Below are positions 26,185 through 34,674 of a DNA stretch of 64,000 nucleotides, one piece after another. Below the pieces are notes generated by a model that was not told the origin of the DNA, did not search any database, and was given only the letters and a program-made list of their open reading frames with translations. The stretch's first letter is position 1; each line of letters opens with the position of its first letter. The position numbers and the translations under genes are program-made. The stretch comes from Actinoplanes sp. L3-i22 (GTDB lineage Bacteria; Actinomycetota; Actinomycetes; Mycobacteriales; Micromonosporaceae), in assembly GCF_019704555.1 (NCBI RefSeq), contig NZ_AP024745.1, positions 7,696,501 through 7,760,500 on the forward strand. Reading direction: 5' to 3'.

Positions 26185-28431
26185 TCAGGCGGCGACGGCG
26201 GCGATCTGCTGGGAGCGCAGCCACGCCGTGGTGATCGTGGCGTCGTGCGGGCGGGCGATGCCGTAGCCCTGGGCCAGGTCGCAGCCGTACTCGTGCAGTT
26301 TGGCCAGGGTGGCCGCGTCCTCGACACCCTCCGCGATGATCCGCATGCCGAGGCTGTGCGCGAGTTGGACGGTGCTGTGCACGATCGCGGCGCTGCGCGG
26401 GTCGGTGGTGCAGCGGGACACGAACGCGCGGTCGAGTTTCAGGTCGTCGACCGGGAGCAGCTGCAGGTAGCTGAGGCTCGAGTAGCCGGTGCCGTAGTCG
26501 TCGACGGCGAGTTTGTGGCCCATCGCGCGGAGCCGGCCGAGCTGCGCCAGCGCGTGATCAGCATCGGTCATCAGGACGCTCTCGGTGACCTCCAGCTCGA
26601 GCGCGTGCGGCGGCAGCCCGTACCTCGCCAGGAGCTCCTCGACCTGCGCTGGGAAGGTCGGATCCCGCAGGTCCGACACCGAGAGGTTGACCGCTATCGA
26701 CACCGCCAGGCCCTCGTCGCGCCAGGCCCGGCTCTGCCGGCAGGCCAGGTCCAGCACCGCGGCGGTGATGTGCCGCATCAGGTCCGCGCTCTCCGCCGTG
26801 TACAGGAACATGTCCGGATAGATCAGCCCGCGCTCCGGGTGCTGCCACCGGACCAGGGCTTCCACCCCGGCGACCTGGTGCCCCGGCGCCACCGCGACCT
26901 TCGGCTGGTAGTGCAGCACCAGCTCGCCGCGCCCGAGACCGGTGCGCAACTCCTCGAGCATGGTCAGCCGGGCCCGCGCCTGGTCGTCCAGGCCGGTCGC
27001 GAACGTCAGGCCCTCGTGACCGTTCTTGGCCGCGTACATCGCGACGTCCGCCCGGCGCAGCAGGGTGGGCCGGTCGGCGCCGTCGTCGGGGCAGACCGCG
27101 ACGCCGACGCTCGCGTCGACATGCAGATCAACTTCGGGCAAGGCAAAAGGCTCCCTGAGCGTACGGAGGATCCCCTCGACAACCGCACCCGCCCCGCCCG
27201 CATCCCGCCCCGGCATGATCATCCCGAATTCGTCGCCGCCGAGCCGGGCCAGCAGCACGTCGTCGGGCAGCGCCGCGCGCAGCCGCTCGCCGACCATCCG
27301 CAGCAGGCTGTCCCCGACGTCGTGCCCGAAGCTGTCGTTGACCTCCTTGAACCGGTCCAGGTCGACGAACGCGACGGCGAGCGGGCAGACGGCCGGCAGC
27401 GACCGGTCCAGCACCTCGACGAACCGGCGCCGGTTGGCCAGCCCGGTCAGGTCGTCGGTGCGGGCCTGGCGGCGGGCCGTGCCGAGCGCCTCCGCGCTGC
27501 GCACGCTGAGGATCATGCGCAGCAGGGCGGCGGCGACCGCGATCCCGGCGAGGAAGCTGCTGACGTCGGGGACGGTGTGGTCGCTGATCGACTCGTAGAC
27601 GAGCAGCGCCAGGCAGAGCAGGGCCAGCCCGGACGGCACCGCGGTGCTCACCCACACGCTGGGGACGTCGCCGGCGACCGGGCGTTCCCGGGCCGGCAGC
27701 CCAGCGGCGAGCGCGAGCAGGGCCAGCCCGATGGTCCAGGTCAGTTCGAGCATGGCCGGCCACGGGTCGGTGCCCTGCCAGATCAGCACCATGCTGAACG
27801 CGTCCCCGGTCGCGAACAGCCCCATCCCGGCGATCAGCAGCACCAGCGTCCGGTCGGCGCGCCACCCGCACAGCGCCCACGCGCCGAGCAGGCAGCCGGC
27901 CACCACGATGTCGGAGACCGGATACGCCGCGTTGACCACCACGCCGGTCAGGGTGGCCTGCGGCGACGGCTCGACGGTGGCCAGGATCGGGATCGAGACC
28001 AGCGCCGACACCGCACCGGCCGCGATCACCCCGTCCAGCCAGGCCGCCACGCCGAGCCGGGTCAGCCGCCGGCGCAGCAGCAGCACGAGCGCGGTCGCGA
28101 AGCACGGGTAGAACATCAGCCACAGCGCGTCGGCCGCGGTGACCAGCGGTTCCGGGTCGAGCTGACGGATCCGGAAGTACCAGTAGAGGTTGCCGGCGGC
28201 GTAGGACAGCATCCCCGCGGCAAGGAAACCCCAGGCCATCCGGTCCGGGCCGGGCGTGCGGGCGACCCGGACCGCGACCAGCACCCCGGGCAGCGGATAG
28301 GCCAGGTTCGCGACCACGCCGGCCAGCACCCCGTCAGCGAGCGCGACCGCCCCGGTGTCGTTGAGCGTGACGATGACCGCCTGGACAAGCAGCAGCCCGC
28401 CCAGGATCCACCACGCCGCCGACCGTCGCAT
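26185..28431 (-). CDS. Membrane GGDEF-EAL protein (c-di-GMP synthesis/degradation)
   Basis: About 748 residues. Eight to ten hydrophobic helices occupy residues ~1-310, then a GGDEF domain (LTGLANRRRF ... DLDRFKEVND ... LARLGGDEFGMIM) and a C-terminal EAL domain. The EAL-domain key residues are modified to VEALVRWQHP (E-A-L retained), TESVLM, DDYGTGYSSL and KLDRAFV, consistent with an active phosphodiesterase. The GGDEF motif is intact. The ATG at 28431 is chosen because it begins the first membrane helix; the 50 upstream in-frame codons read as non-coding and would overlap the small plus-strand gene at 28525. Confidence 0.9.
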   Translation of the reverse strand: MRRSAAWWILGGLLLVQAVIVTLNDTGAVALADGVLAGVVANLAYPLPGVLVAVRVARTPGPDRMAWGFLAAGMLSYAAGNLYWYFRIRQLDPEPLVTAADALWLMFYPCFATALVLLLRRRLTRLGVAAWLDGVIAAGAVSALVSIPILATVEPSPQATLTGVVVNAAYPVSDIVVAGCLLGAWALCGWRADRTLVLLIAGMGLFATGDAFSMVLIWQGTDPWPAMLELTWTIGLALLALAAGLPARERPVAGDVPSVWVSTAVPSGLALLCLALLVYESISDHTVPDVSSFLAGIAVAAALLRMILSVRSAEALGTARRQARTDDLTGLANRRRFVEVLDRSLPAVCPLAVAFVDLDRFKEVNDSFGHDVGDSLLRMVGERLRAALPDDVLLARLGGDEFGMIMPGRDAGGAGAVVEGILRTLREPFALPEVDLHVDASVGVAVCPDDGADRPTLLRRADVAMYAAKNGHEGLTFATGLDDQARARLTMLEELRTGLGRGELVLHYQPKVAVAPGHQVAGVEALVRWQHPERGLIYPDMFLYTAESADLMRHITAAVLDLACRQSRAWRDEGLAVSIAVNLSVSDLRDPTFPAQVEELLARYGLPPHALELEVTESVLMTDADHALAQLGRLRAMGHKLAVDDYGTGYSSLSYLQLLPVDDLKLDRAFVSRCTTDPRSAAIVHSTVQLAHSLGMRIIAEGVEDAATLAKLHEYGCDLAQGYGIARPHDATITTAWLRSQQIAAVAA

Positions 28432-28524
28432 ATCCGCAGTATCGGGACCCACACCCCGATCTTGAGACGGATTCGCACCGGATCGGTGACTCAATGGCCC
28501 GGTCCCCCTGCCGACCGTGCTGTC

Positions 28525-28680
28525 GTGGACATCGCTGACCTGGACATCGCCGCCTTCACCTCCGCCTGGTACGTCCGTCACCCGGACGGCTCGCTGAGCG
28601 CGATCGCCGTGCCGAGCGCGGGCACCCGGGACCGGAAGGCCACCCTTCCCAAGAAGGTTGTGGCCGAAGGTCCGGAATAG
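28525..28680 (+). CDS. Possible small protein (51 aa)
   Basis: A 51-codon frame from GTG 28525 to the stop at 28678 begins VDIADLDIAAFTSAW and ends KKVVAEGPE. Third codon positions are mostly G or C, and the frame lies in the gap between two divergent genes, so it may be real. No homologous family is recognised and no strong ribosome binding site is visible. It could instead be a chance open frame. Confidence 0.35.
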   Translation: MDIADLDIAAFTSAWYVRHPDGSLSAIAVPSAGTRDRKATLPKKVVAEGPE

Positions 28681-28731
28681 CCCTCATCACCCACCCCCGA
28701 AGGCCGATCATGGGGAGCGAGGGGGTGCGCC

Positions 28732-29799
28732 ATGCGCTGGATCGTCGCCGCGTCGATGGTGCTGGTCACGGCCGCCGGCTGCAGCAGCAGTGCCGACGAG
28801 ACGGCCGTCGTGCAGCCGGATCGGGGCACCATCGGCATCGCCATGCCGACCACCAAGTCGGCCCGCTGGGTCGGCGACGGCAAGAGTATCGAGCAGCAGT
28901 TCCAGCTGCTCGGCTACAAGACCGACCTGCAGTACGCCGAGGACGACGTCGACAAGCAGATCAGCCAGATCAAAGCCATGCTCAGCGGCGGCGAGAAGGC
29001 CCTGGTGGTCGGCGCGATCGACGGGACCGCGCTCAAGGACGTGCTGGCCAGCGCCGCCACCGCCAAGGTTCCGGTGATCTCCTACGACCGGCTGATCCGG
29101 GACACCCCGAACATCACCTACTACGCCACCTTCGACAACTTCAAGGTCGGCGTGCTCCAGGCGACCTCGATCGTCAAGGCGCTCAAATTGAACAGCACCG
29201 GGGGCAGCGACAACGTCGAACTGTTCGCCGGCTCGGCCGACGACAACAACGCGACGTTCTTCTTCAACGGGGCGATGAGCGTGCTCACCCCGTACCTCAA
29301 ATCGGGTCGAATCAAAATTGCCTCCGGCGAGACCGCTTTCAAGACAGTGGCGACGCTGCGCTGGGACGGCGCGGTCGCCAAGAAACGCATGCAGCGCCTG
29401 CTCGCCGGGCCGCTTCGCGGAAAAACACTGAATGCGGTGCTGTCACCGTACGACGGATTGAGCCGCGGCATCCTCGAAGCGATCCAGGAAGCCGGTTACA
29501 AGAAGATGCCCGTGATCACCGGCCAGGACGCCGAGCTGGACTCGGTGAAACTGATCGCCGCGGGCACCCAGACCGAGACCGTCTACAAGGACACCCGCGA
29601 GCTCGCCAAGGTGGCCGTGCAGATGACGAACTCCCTGCTGCTCGGCGGGGTGCCCGAGGTCAACGACGAGAAGCAGTACGACAACGGCGTCAAAGTGGTC
29701 CCGACGTTCCTGCTCCAGCCGGTGAACGTGGACCGCACCAACTACAAACGGGTGCTGATCGACGGCGGCTACTACACCGCCGACCAGCTGGCGGGATGA
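28732..29799 (+). CDS. Xylose-type sugar-binding lipoprotein paired with a chemoreceptor
   Basis: A 355-residue receptor of the XylF/ChvE type. A signal peptide ends in the lipobox TAAGC (Cys about residue 17). The two lobes are recognisable in [40 protein letters not shown], and [27 protein letters not shown], the last being the hallmark of xylose-binding proteins. No permease or ATPase is nearby; instead the gene is 4 bases upstream of a chemoreceptor gene. ChvE-like proteins dock on membrane sensors, so ligand presentation to the chemoreceptor is a reasonable inference. Confidence 0.88.
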   Translation: MRWIVAASMVLVTAAGCSSSADETAVVQPDRGTIGIAMPTTKSARWVGDGKSIEQQFQLLGYKTDLQYAEDDVDKQISQIKAMLSGGEKALVVGAIDGTALKDVLASAATAKVPVISYDRLIRDTPNITYYATFDNFKVGVLQATSIVKALKLNSTGGSDNVELFAGSADDNNATFFFNGAMSVLTPYLKSGRIKIASGETAFKTVATLRWDGAVAKKRMQRLLAGPLRGKTLNAVLSPYDGLSRGILEAIQEAGYKKMPVITGQDAELDSVKLIAAGTQTETVYKDTRELAKVAVQMTNSLLLGGVPEVNDEKQYDNGVKVVPTFLLQPVNVDRTNYKRVLIDGGYYTADQLAG

Positions 29800-29803
29800 A
29801 CCG

Positions 29804-31375
29804 ATGATCCAGCGCTTCCTCGACCTCTCGGTCCGCACCAAGCTGACCGTCCTGGTCGCCGCCAGCCTCGCGGCGCTGGCCATCTGTCTCGGCGTGACCG
29901 TGGTCAACAGCAACACCGCCGACAACACCGCCCGCGACCTGGAGAACCTGAACACCGCCAGCGCCCTGGTCCTGCAGCTGGACCGCGAGGCCAGCGAGAT
30001 GCGCGCCAACGGCATCCAGTCGATCGTCCGCAGCGACCCGGCCAAGCAGGCCGAACTGCTCAAGGAGCGGGTCGCCTCGGCCGACGCGCTGCTGGCCAAG
30101 CTGGCCGGGATCGCCCTGCCCAGCGGACTCGACGCGGCGGTCGGCCGGATCAAGGACGTGACCGCCGACTACACCGCGACGCTGACCCGGTTCGTCGCCT
30201 CGGCCGCCGTCGACCAGGCCGGCGCCCGGCTCGCCTGGGAGCAGGTCGGCGTCGACAACTACCTGATGAGCGCGGTGCTGGCGAACGAGCGGGCGCTGTT
30301 CCTGGACACCGTCGCCCGGGCCAACAAGAACGCCGGCGATCGCCGGGCCGCCGCCGAGCACATCCTCTGGCTGGCCGTCGCGGTCGCCACGATCGCCGTC
30401 ATCGTGCTGGCCAACCTGATCGTCCGGTCGATCACCCGGCCGCTGCAGCGGGTCCGGACCGCGCTGCAGGCGATGGCCGGCGGCGACCTGACCGTCGCCG
30501 CCGACGTCCGCGGCCAGGACGAGGTCGGCCAGATGGCCCGCGCGCTCGACGAGGCGCAGGCCAACACCCGCCGGGTGGTCTCCTCGGTGGCCGGCTCCGC
30601 GCAGGCCGTCGCGGCCGCCGCCGAGCAGCTCACCGCCACCGCCAGCACCATGTCGCTCTCCGCCGAGCAGGCCTCCGCCCAGGCGCAGACCGCGTCGGCC
30701 GCCGCCAGCAGCGTCAACGACAACGTCTCGAACGTCGCCCAGGGCACCGACCAGATGGGCGTCTCGATCCGCGACATCGCCCACAACGCCACCGAGGCCG
30801 CCCGCGTCGCCGCCCAGGCCGTCGCGGTCGCCGACGCCACCACCGCCCAGGTCGGCAAGCTCGGCGAGTCCTCGGCCGAGATCGCCACGGTGATCAAGGT
30901 GATCACCAGCATCGCCGAGCAGACCAACCTGCTCGCCCTGAACGCCACCATCGAGGCGGCCCGCGCCGGCGAACTCGGCAAGGGCTTCGCGGTCGTCGCC
31001 GGCGAGGTCAAGGAACTCGCCCAGGAGACGGCCCGCGCCACCGACGACATCTCCCGCCGCGTCCAGGCCATCCAGGCCGACACGGCCGGCGCGGTCAGCG
31101 CGATCGGCGAGATCACCTCGGTCATCGCCAGCATCAACGAGTTCCAGGCGACAATCGCGACCGCGGTCGCCGAACAGACCTCGACCACCGAGCAGATGAG
31201 CCGCAACGTGGCCCTGGCCGCCGCCGGCGCCGGCGACATCGCCGCCAACATCACCGGCCTGGCCACGGCGACCCAGGTGAGCACGGAGGGGATCGCCCAG
31301 TCCCAGCAGGCGGTGACCGAACTGAGCACGATGGCCAACAACCTGCAGACCCTGGTCAGCCACTTCCGCTACTGA
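29804..31375 (+). CDS. Methyl-accepting chemotaxis protein
   Basis: A 523-residue chemoreceptor. TM1 (about residues 15-35), a ~150-residue helical sensor domain, TM2 (about 187-207), a HAMP domain ([20 protein letters not shown]) and a long coiled-coil signalling domain follow in order. The kinase-contact tip is canonical: [19 protein letters not shown] followed by [16 protein letters not shown]. It should cluster with CheA/CheW, which are not in the window. Together with the upstream lipoprotein it forms a sugar-chemotaxis unit. The presence of an MCP supports an organism with a flagellated stage. Confidence 0.92.
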   Translation: MIQRFLDLSVRTKLTVLVAASLAALAICLGVTVVNSNTADNTARDLENLNTASALVLQLDREASEMRANGIQSIVRSDPAKQAELLKERVASADALLAKLAGIALPSGLDAAVGRIKDVTADYTATLTRFVASAAVDQAGARLAWEQVGVDNYLMSAVLANERALFLDTVARANKNAGDRRAAAEHILWLAVAVATIAVIVLANLIVRSITRPLQRVRTALQAMAGGDLTVAADVRGQDEVGQMARALDEAQANTRRVVSSVAGSAQAVAAAAEQLTATASTMSLSAEQASAQAQTASAAASSVNDNVSNVAQGTDQMGVSIRDIAHNATEAARVAAQAVAVADATTAQVGKLGESSAEIATVIKVITSIAEQTNLLALNATIEAARAGELGKGFAVVAGEVKELAQETARATDDISRRVQAIQADTAGAVSAIGEITSVIASINEFQATIATAVAEQTSTTEQMSRNVALAAAGAGDIAANITGLATATQVSTEGIAQSQQAVTELSTMANNLQTLVSHFRY

Positions 31376-31380
31376 CCCAC

Positions 31381-32211
31381 TCAGTTCACCGCCTGATCCG
31401 GCCCCGGGTCGGCGGAGGCCGGCCCGGTCACGTCGCAGAACACGGTCGCCTGGGTCCGCCCGAGGTCAGCCCCCGCCGGAACGGACGGGAACGACAAGAT
31501 CTCGCGGTGGCTCGTCGGCGTCCGGCACAGTCCCGCCTTGCTGTACAGGTCGAACGTGCCCCCGACAATCTTTCCCGCGGCATTGCGGAACACCAGGCTC
31601 ACGCCGCGATCGACCAGGTCATGGCACGCGTCTGAGGTAGTCGTGACCGGGATGCCGCCCGTTTCCGCGGAGCCGGCCGCAGTGGCGTTGATCGCCGGGT
31701 AGGACGCGGTGTCCCCGGCCGGGATCCACTGGGTCCGGATCAGCTCGAGACCGGCCTTCGTGACCCGCGACCGGACGTTGGCGAAATCGCCGATCACGGC
31801 CCGTTGTCCCGGCCGGAGGATCGGGATCTCGAACATGTGCCGGTAGGTCTCCGCCTGGCCGATGCCGGCGCTGCCGTCGGCAGCGGTCGCGCGGAAGATC
31901 ACCTGGGTCTGGTAGGCGACCTGCGTCGTCGCATTCTCCACGACCGCCCCGATCGTCACCTTGCTCGCGCCGTCGAACATCGTGAAACCGGCGTCGATCA
32001 CCTTCAGCGTCCCGCTGCCGCCGGGTGGCGCCGTAATTGTCTGGCCACCGGTGCCCGCGATACCGATCGGCACCTGTCCCGGCGTTGGTGGCGCGGGAAA
32101 CGGGCAGGACGCGGTGGCCGCCGGCTCGTCCTCCCGGCCACGAAGCATCACCCAGCCGCCGACCACGACCAGCGCCACGGCGATGATGACCGCGGGAATC
32201 CAACGTTTCAC
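31381..32211 (-). CDS. Single-pass membrane protein of the small ESX-substrate operon
   Basis: About 276 residues from the GTG at 32211, which overlaps the upstream stop (GTGA). A basic start, one membrane helix (about residues 4-24) and a ~245-residue outer domain follow. The domain alternates beta strands (SGTLKVIDAGFTMFDGASKVTIGAVVEN...) and has four cysteines (SCPF, DACHD, GLCRT, FCDV), which could form disulfides outside the cell. The first part resembles DUF4352/FxLYD-like beta domains by eye, but no family is certain. It is last in an operon of ESX-substrate-like genes. Confidence 0.7.
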   Translation of the reverse strand: MKRWIPAVIIAVALVVVGGWVMLRGREDEPAATASCPFPAPPTPGQVPIGIAGTGGQTITAPPGGSGTLKVIDAGFTMFDGASKVTIGAVVENATTQVAYQTQVIFRATAADGSAGIGQAETYRHMFEIPILRPGQRAVIGDFANVRSRVTKAGLELIRTQWIPAGDTASYPAINATAAGSAETGGIPVTTTSDACHDLVDRGVSLVFRNAAGKIVGGTFDLYSKAGLCRTPTSHREILSFPSVPAGADLGRTQATVFCDVTGPASADPGPDQAVN

Positions 32212-32699
32212 CCGTACACGCGCCCTTTCAACTCGATGATCTGCCGCGACTGATCGGCGATGAGACACACGACCGCCGTGCGCAGTCCCGCTCGGAAGTC
32301 ATGTTCGCTCAGGAGGCGGACCGTACCGTCGGCCACCGAGACGCGCCACCGGCGCATCCCCTCCGTCGACACGGAGATCCGCCCGTCATCGGACTGCCCG
32401 GTCGCGGTGATCCGGTCACGTTCGCACGTGAAGCGGGTGTCCCGAACCGGGTCGTCCACAAACTCGAAGATGCCCAATTCGCTGCGAATGGCGCGCTGCT
32501 CGCGGAGATATTCCACCCAGAGAAGTTGGGCGATCTGTCCGAGACGACGTTCGAGCTCGGAATCGGCGACCGATCCGTAGAAGCCGGAGGAGAAGTGGAT
32601 GTCGACGTCACCACGTCCACGAATCTCACCGTGCACACCACCACCCGGCGCGGAGGCATGGACCAGCACACGATCCAGCCGAGCGGACAACTCGCCCAC
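32208..32699 (-). CDS. YbaB/EbfC-like protein in ESX-substrate operon (163 aa)
   Basis: A 163-residue cytosolic protein. The GTG at 32699 is preceded by GAGGAGG, and the longer in-frame reading upstream overlaps the preceding gene out of frame and is not coding. The N-terminal ~70 residues (GELSARLDRVL ... GEIRGRGDVDIHFSSGFYGSVADSELERRLGQI) resemble the YbaB/EbfC-like proteins that accompany actinobacterial type VII genes. The C-terminal half is a separate beta-rich segment. Assignment is tentative. Confidence 0.6.
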   Translation of the reverse strand: MGELSARLDRVLVHASAPGGGVHGEIRGRGDVDIHFSSGFYGSVADSELERRLGQIAQLLWVEYLREQRAIRSELGIFEFVDDPVRDTRFTCERDRITATGQSDDGRISVSTEGMRRWRVSVADGTVRLLSEHDFRAGLRTAVVCLIADQSRQIIELKGRVYG

Positions 32700-32710
32700 G
32701 ACCCACCTCC

Positions 32711-33673
32711 TCAGCTCGCGAAACCCAGATAGTCCTGATCGGTGATGTTCCACCGGTTCGCGTTCGCGAGCAGCGGCGACGGTGGCACATAGGAGCTCCG
32801 CTGATCGGTCACGACCGCGACCGCCGAGTCGAGGACCCGGGCGATCTTGTGTTCCTGTTCGTTGATCCGGGTGTAGAGCTCGGCGATCGCCTGTTCCACC
32901 GCAGTGATCACCCCGTAGGCAGTCGGTGCCGGAAACGCCACATACCGCTCCGGATCCTCGGGCAGCAGTGTCGCGCCGACGGAGGCGGCGCCGTCGGTCA
33001 CCGCCAGTCCGACCGCGAGACTGGTGCCCAGCGGCGACAGCGGAACGGCGGCGATCGTCGCGAAAGCCGCGACGGTTGTCAGGACCGTGGTCAGGCTGTC
33101 CTTCCCGCACCAGCCCGGCATGTTCCGTAACGTGTCGATCGCGTCGTTCAGAATGCGAGTGATGTCGGTGCGGGCTCCACGCCAGATGCCCTGTTCGAGT
33201 TCGATCAACTTGATCGCGAAGACGATCGCGTTGTACGTGCTCGCGAGCTGTGTCGGCATCGGATCCAGGTAGTTCCGCTTGAACTCACGAGCCGCCGCGC
33301 CACTCCAACTCCCGAGGTGGGAGCTGACCGTGGTCGCTCGAGAGAAGTCCAGGTCCGCCGGCTTCAGCCCGATCTGGGGATCAGCCGTGCTCTGGGTCGA
33401 GGTCAAGCCCCTGGCCGCTTGTCGCAGCCAGTCGAGCAACAGATCGAAATCATCAGGTGCCGGCATGGACGACATGAACGGCCAGAACATATTGTGCACG
33501 CCCGCGAACATCGCCTCGATCGTGACTTTGTCGGCCCGCTGTTGAGCGGAATGACTCGTCTCGTCGGGCGGGATCGCCGCCTGCATGCAGGCGGTCTCGA
33601 TCGCAAGCTCCCGCAATTCGGCCACACCGAGCGGCAGGGTCTCATAGGTCCACATCCATTGAGGCGCGCCCAT
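32711..33673 (-). CDS. WXG-motif protein, putative large ESX substrate (320 aa)
   Basis: A 320-residue helical protein. Residues ~118-126 (LGSWSGAAAREF) contain a clear W-x-G turn between two long helices, as in WXG100 and larger ESX effectors. A Gly/Ala-rich hydrophobic segment (about 195-240) could be a membrane-interacting hairpin, and a C-terminal helix ends in YLGFAS. No YxxxD/E signal is obvious. The upstream EspC-like gene ends 2 bases before this start and does carry a signal (YGEAD), so the two may be secreted together. Confidence 0.65.
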   Translation of the reverse strand: MGAPQWMWTYETLPLGVAELRELAIETACMQAAIPPDETSHSAQQRADKVTIEAMFAGVHNMFWPFMSSMPAPDDFDLLLDWLRQAARGLTSTQSTADPQIGLKPADLDFSRATTVSSHLGSWSGAAAREFKRNYLDPMPTQLASTYNAIVFAIKLIELEQGIWRGARTDITRILNDAIDTLRNMPGWCGKDSLTTVLTTVAAFATIAAVPLSPLGTSLAVGLAVTDGAASVGATLLPEDPERYVAFPAPTAYGVITAVEQAIAELYTRINEQEHKIARVLDSAVAVVTDQRSSYVPPSPLLANANRWNITDQDYLGFAS

Positions 33674-33675
33674 GG

Positions 33676-34038
33676 TCAGAATTCACCTCGCCCCGGATCC
33701 CGCCGGATGGCTCTCAACTCTTCCGCAGCGCGCTCGTCGGCCTCCCCGTATACCTGAGAGGCCAGTTTCAGGGCATCTCCGGCGGCGCGAAGGTTCGCGC
33801 CGCCGTCGCGGAGCAGCTCCGCGAGTGTTTCGCGCAGATTCCGGAACGAGTGATAGACCGGACCGGTGTCACCGCTGTGGAACTCGGCCGGCCGCCTGAA
33901 GCAGGTGTCCAGCTGCTCCGACTGATGCAGGTCGTTCCGCGCCAGGTCGAACTGCCCCGCCAGCACGGGAAGGTCTTTGTCGCCGGCCAGCCACAAATGG
34001 TAGAGCTCGACGCCCAGTTCCTCGTGCTCCTTCGGCAT
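33676..34038 (-). CDS. EspC/DUF2580-like ESX-associated protein (120 aa)
   Basis: A 120-residue helical protein whose C-terminal half (NLRETLAELLRDGGANLRAAGDALKLASQVY) resembles the DUF2580/EspC-like family (L-x-x-A-x-x-L-x-x-A-x-x-Y-x-x-x-D). YGEAD near the end is an exact YxxxD/E secretion signal. It is the first gene of a four-gene minus-strand operon (34038 to 31381) with gaps of 2 and 11 bases and a 4-base overlap. Confidence 0.65.
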   Translation of the reverse strand: MPKEHEELGVELYHLWLAGDKDLPVLAGQFDLARNDLHQSEQLDTCFRRPAEFHSGDTGPVYHSFRNLRETLAELLRDGGANLRAAGDALKLASQVYGEADERAAEELRAIRRDPGRGEF

Positions 34039-34180
34039 TCCGACCCCCGTGATCTACTCCCCCGGTGCTGGCGCATTCACCCGAGTGAACGCCCCTGACC
34101 GGGAACCGGTTCACCTCAGCGCGTTGCGCTGGGTCGAGACCGTTCGCGAGCAGGTCCGGCGGGCCGGGTGTGGTGCCCGG

Positions 34181-34657
34181 TCAGGTGTTGATCAGGAGCC
34201 AGGAGCGGACGGCGGCGAAGTCGGCTTCGGTCAGGCCGGTGAACGGGTGGACGCGGCGGAGCAGGGCGCGGCCCGGATGGTGGGTGGCGATCCACCGCTG
34301 ATCGGCCTCGGTCACCTCGTCGTCGAGCCAGACGAACGGGCGGCCGGCCGCCCACGCCACCAGAAAGCCGGTCTTCCAGTGCAGGTTCGGCAGCGGGTTC
34401 TCGTCCGGCCAGTCCACGACCGGCAACGGCGGCAGGCCCAGGCGCGGGCTGATCACCTCGTTGGCCTCGTCCATCCAGGTGGTGGCCCAGATCAGCTCGC
34501 CGCCGAGGGAGCGCAGGCGCGGGCCGTCCGCCGGGTCGATCCGGGACAGCAGGGGGTTTCCGCCGGCCGGCTCGCGGGGCACGCCCGGCACGACGCGGGA
34601 GCGCAGCGGGATCACCGTGCCGTCCACGTCGAGGAATATCAGGGCGCGAGCCGTCAC
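34181..34657 (-). CDS. HAD-fold hydrolase (PF18143-like)
   Basis: A 158-residue protein starting at GTG 34657. HAD motif I is LFLDVDGT-like (IFLDVDGTVIPL); the family features ATTWMDEAN, LHWKTGFLVAWAAGRPFVWLDDE and GLTEADFAAV match the 'HAD domain in Swiss Army Knife RNA repair proteins' group. It would be a phosphatase, probably on nucleic acid or nucleotide ends. It is the last gene of the PadR operon, 17 bases after the Hsp70-like gene. Confidence 0.8.
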   Translation of the reverse strand: MTARALIFLDVDGTVIPLRSRVVPGVPREPAGGNPLLSRIDPADGPRLRSLGGELIWATTWMDEANEVISPRLGLPPLPVVDWPDENPLPNLHWKTGFLVAWAAGRPFVWLDDEVTEADQRWIATHHPGRALLRRVHPFTGLTEADFAAVRSWLLINT

Positions 34658-34674
34658 CGGCCGCACCCTACCGG

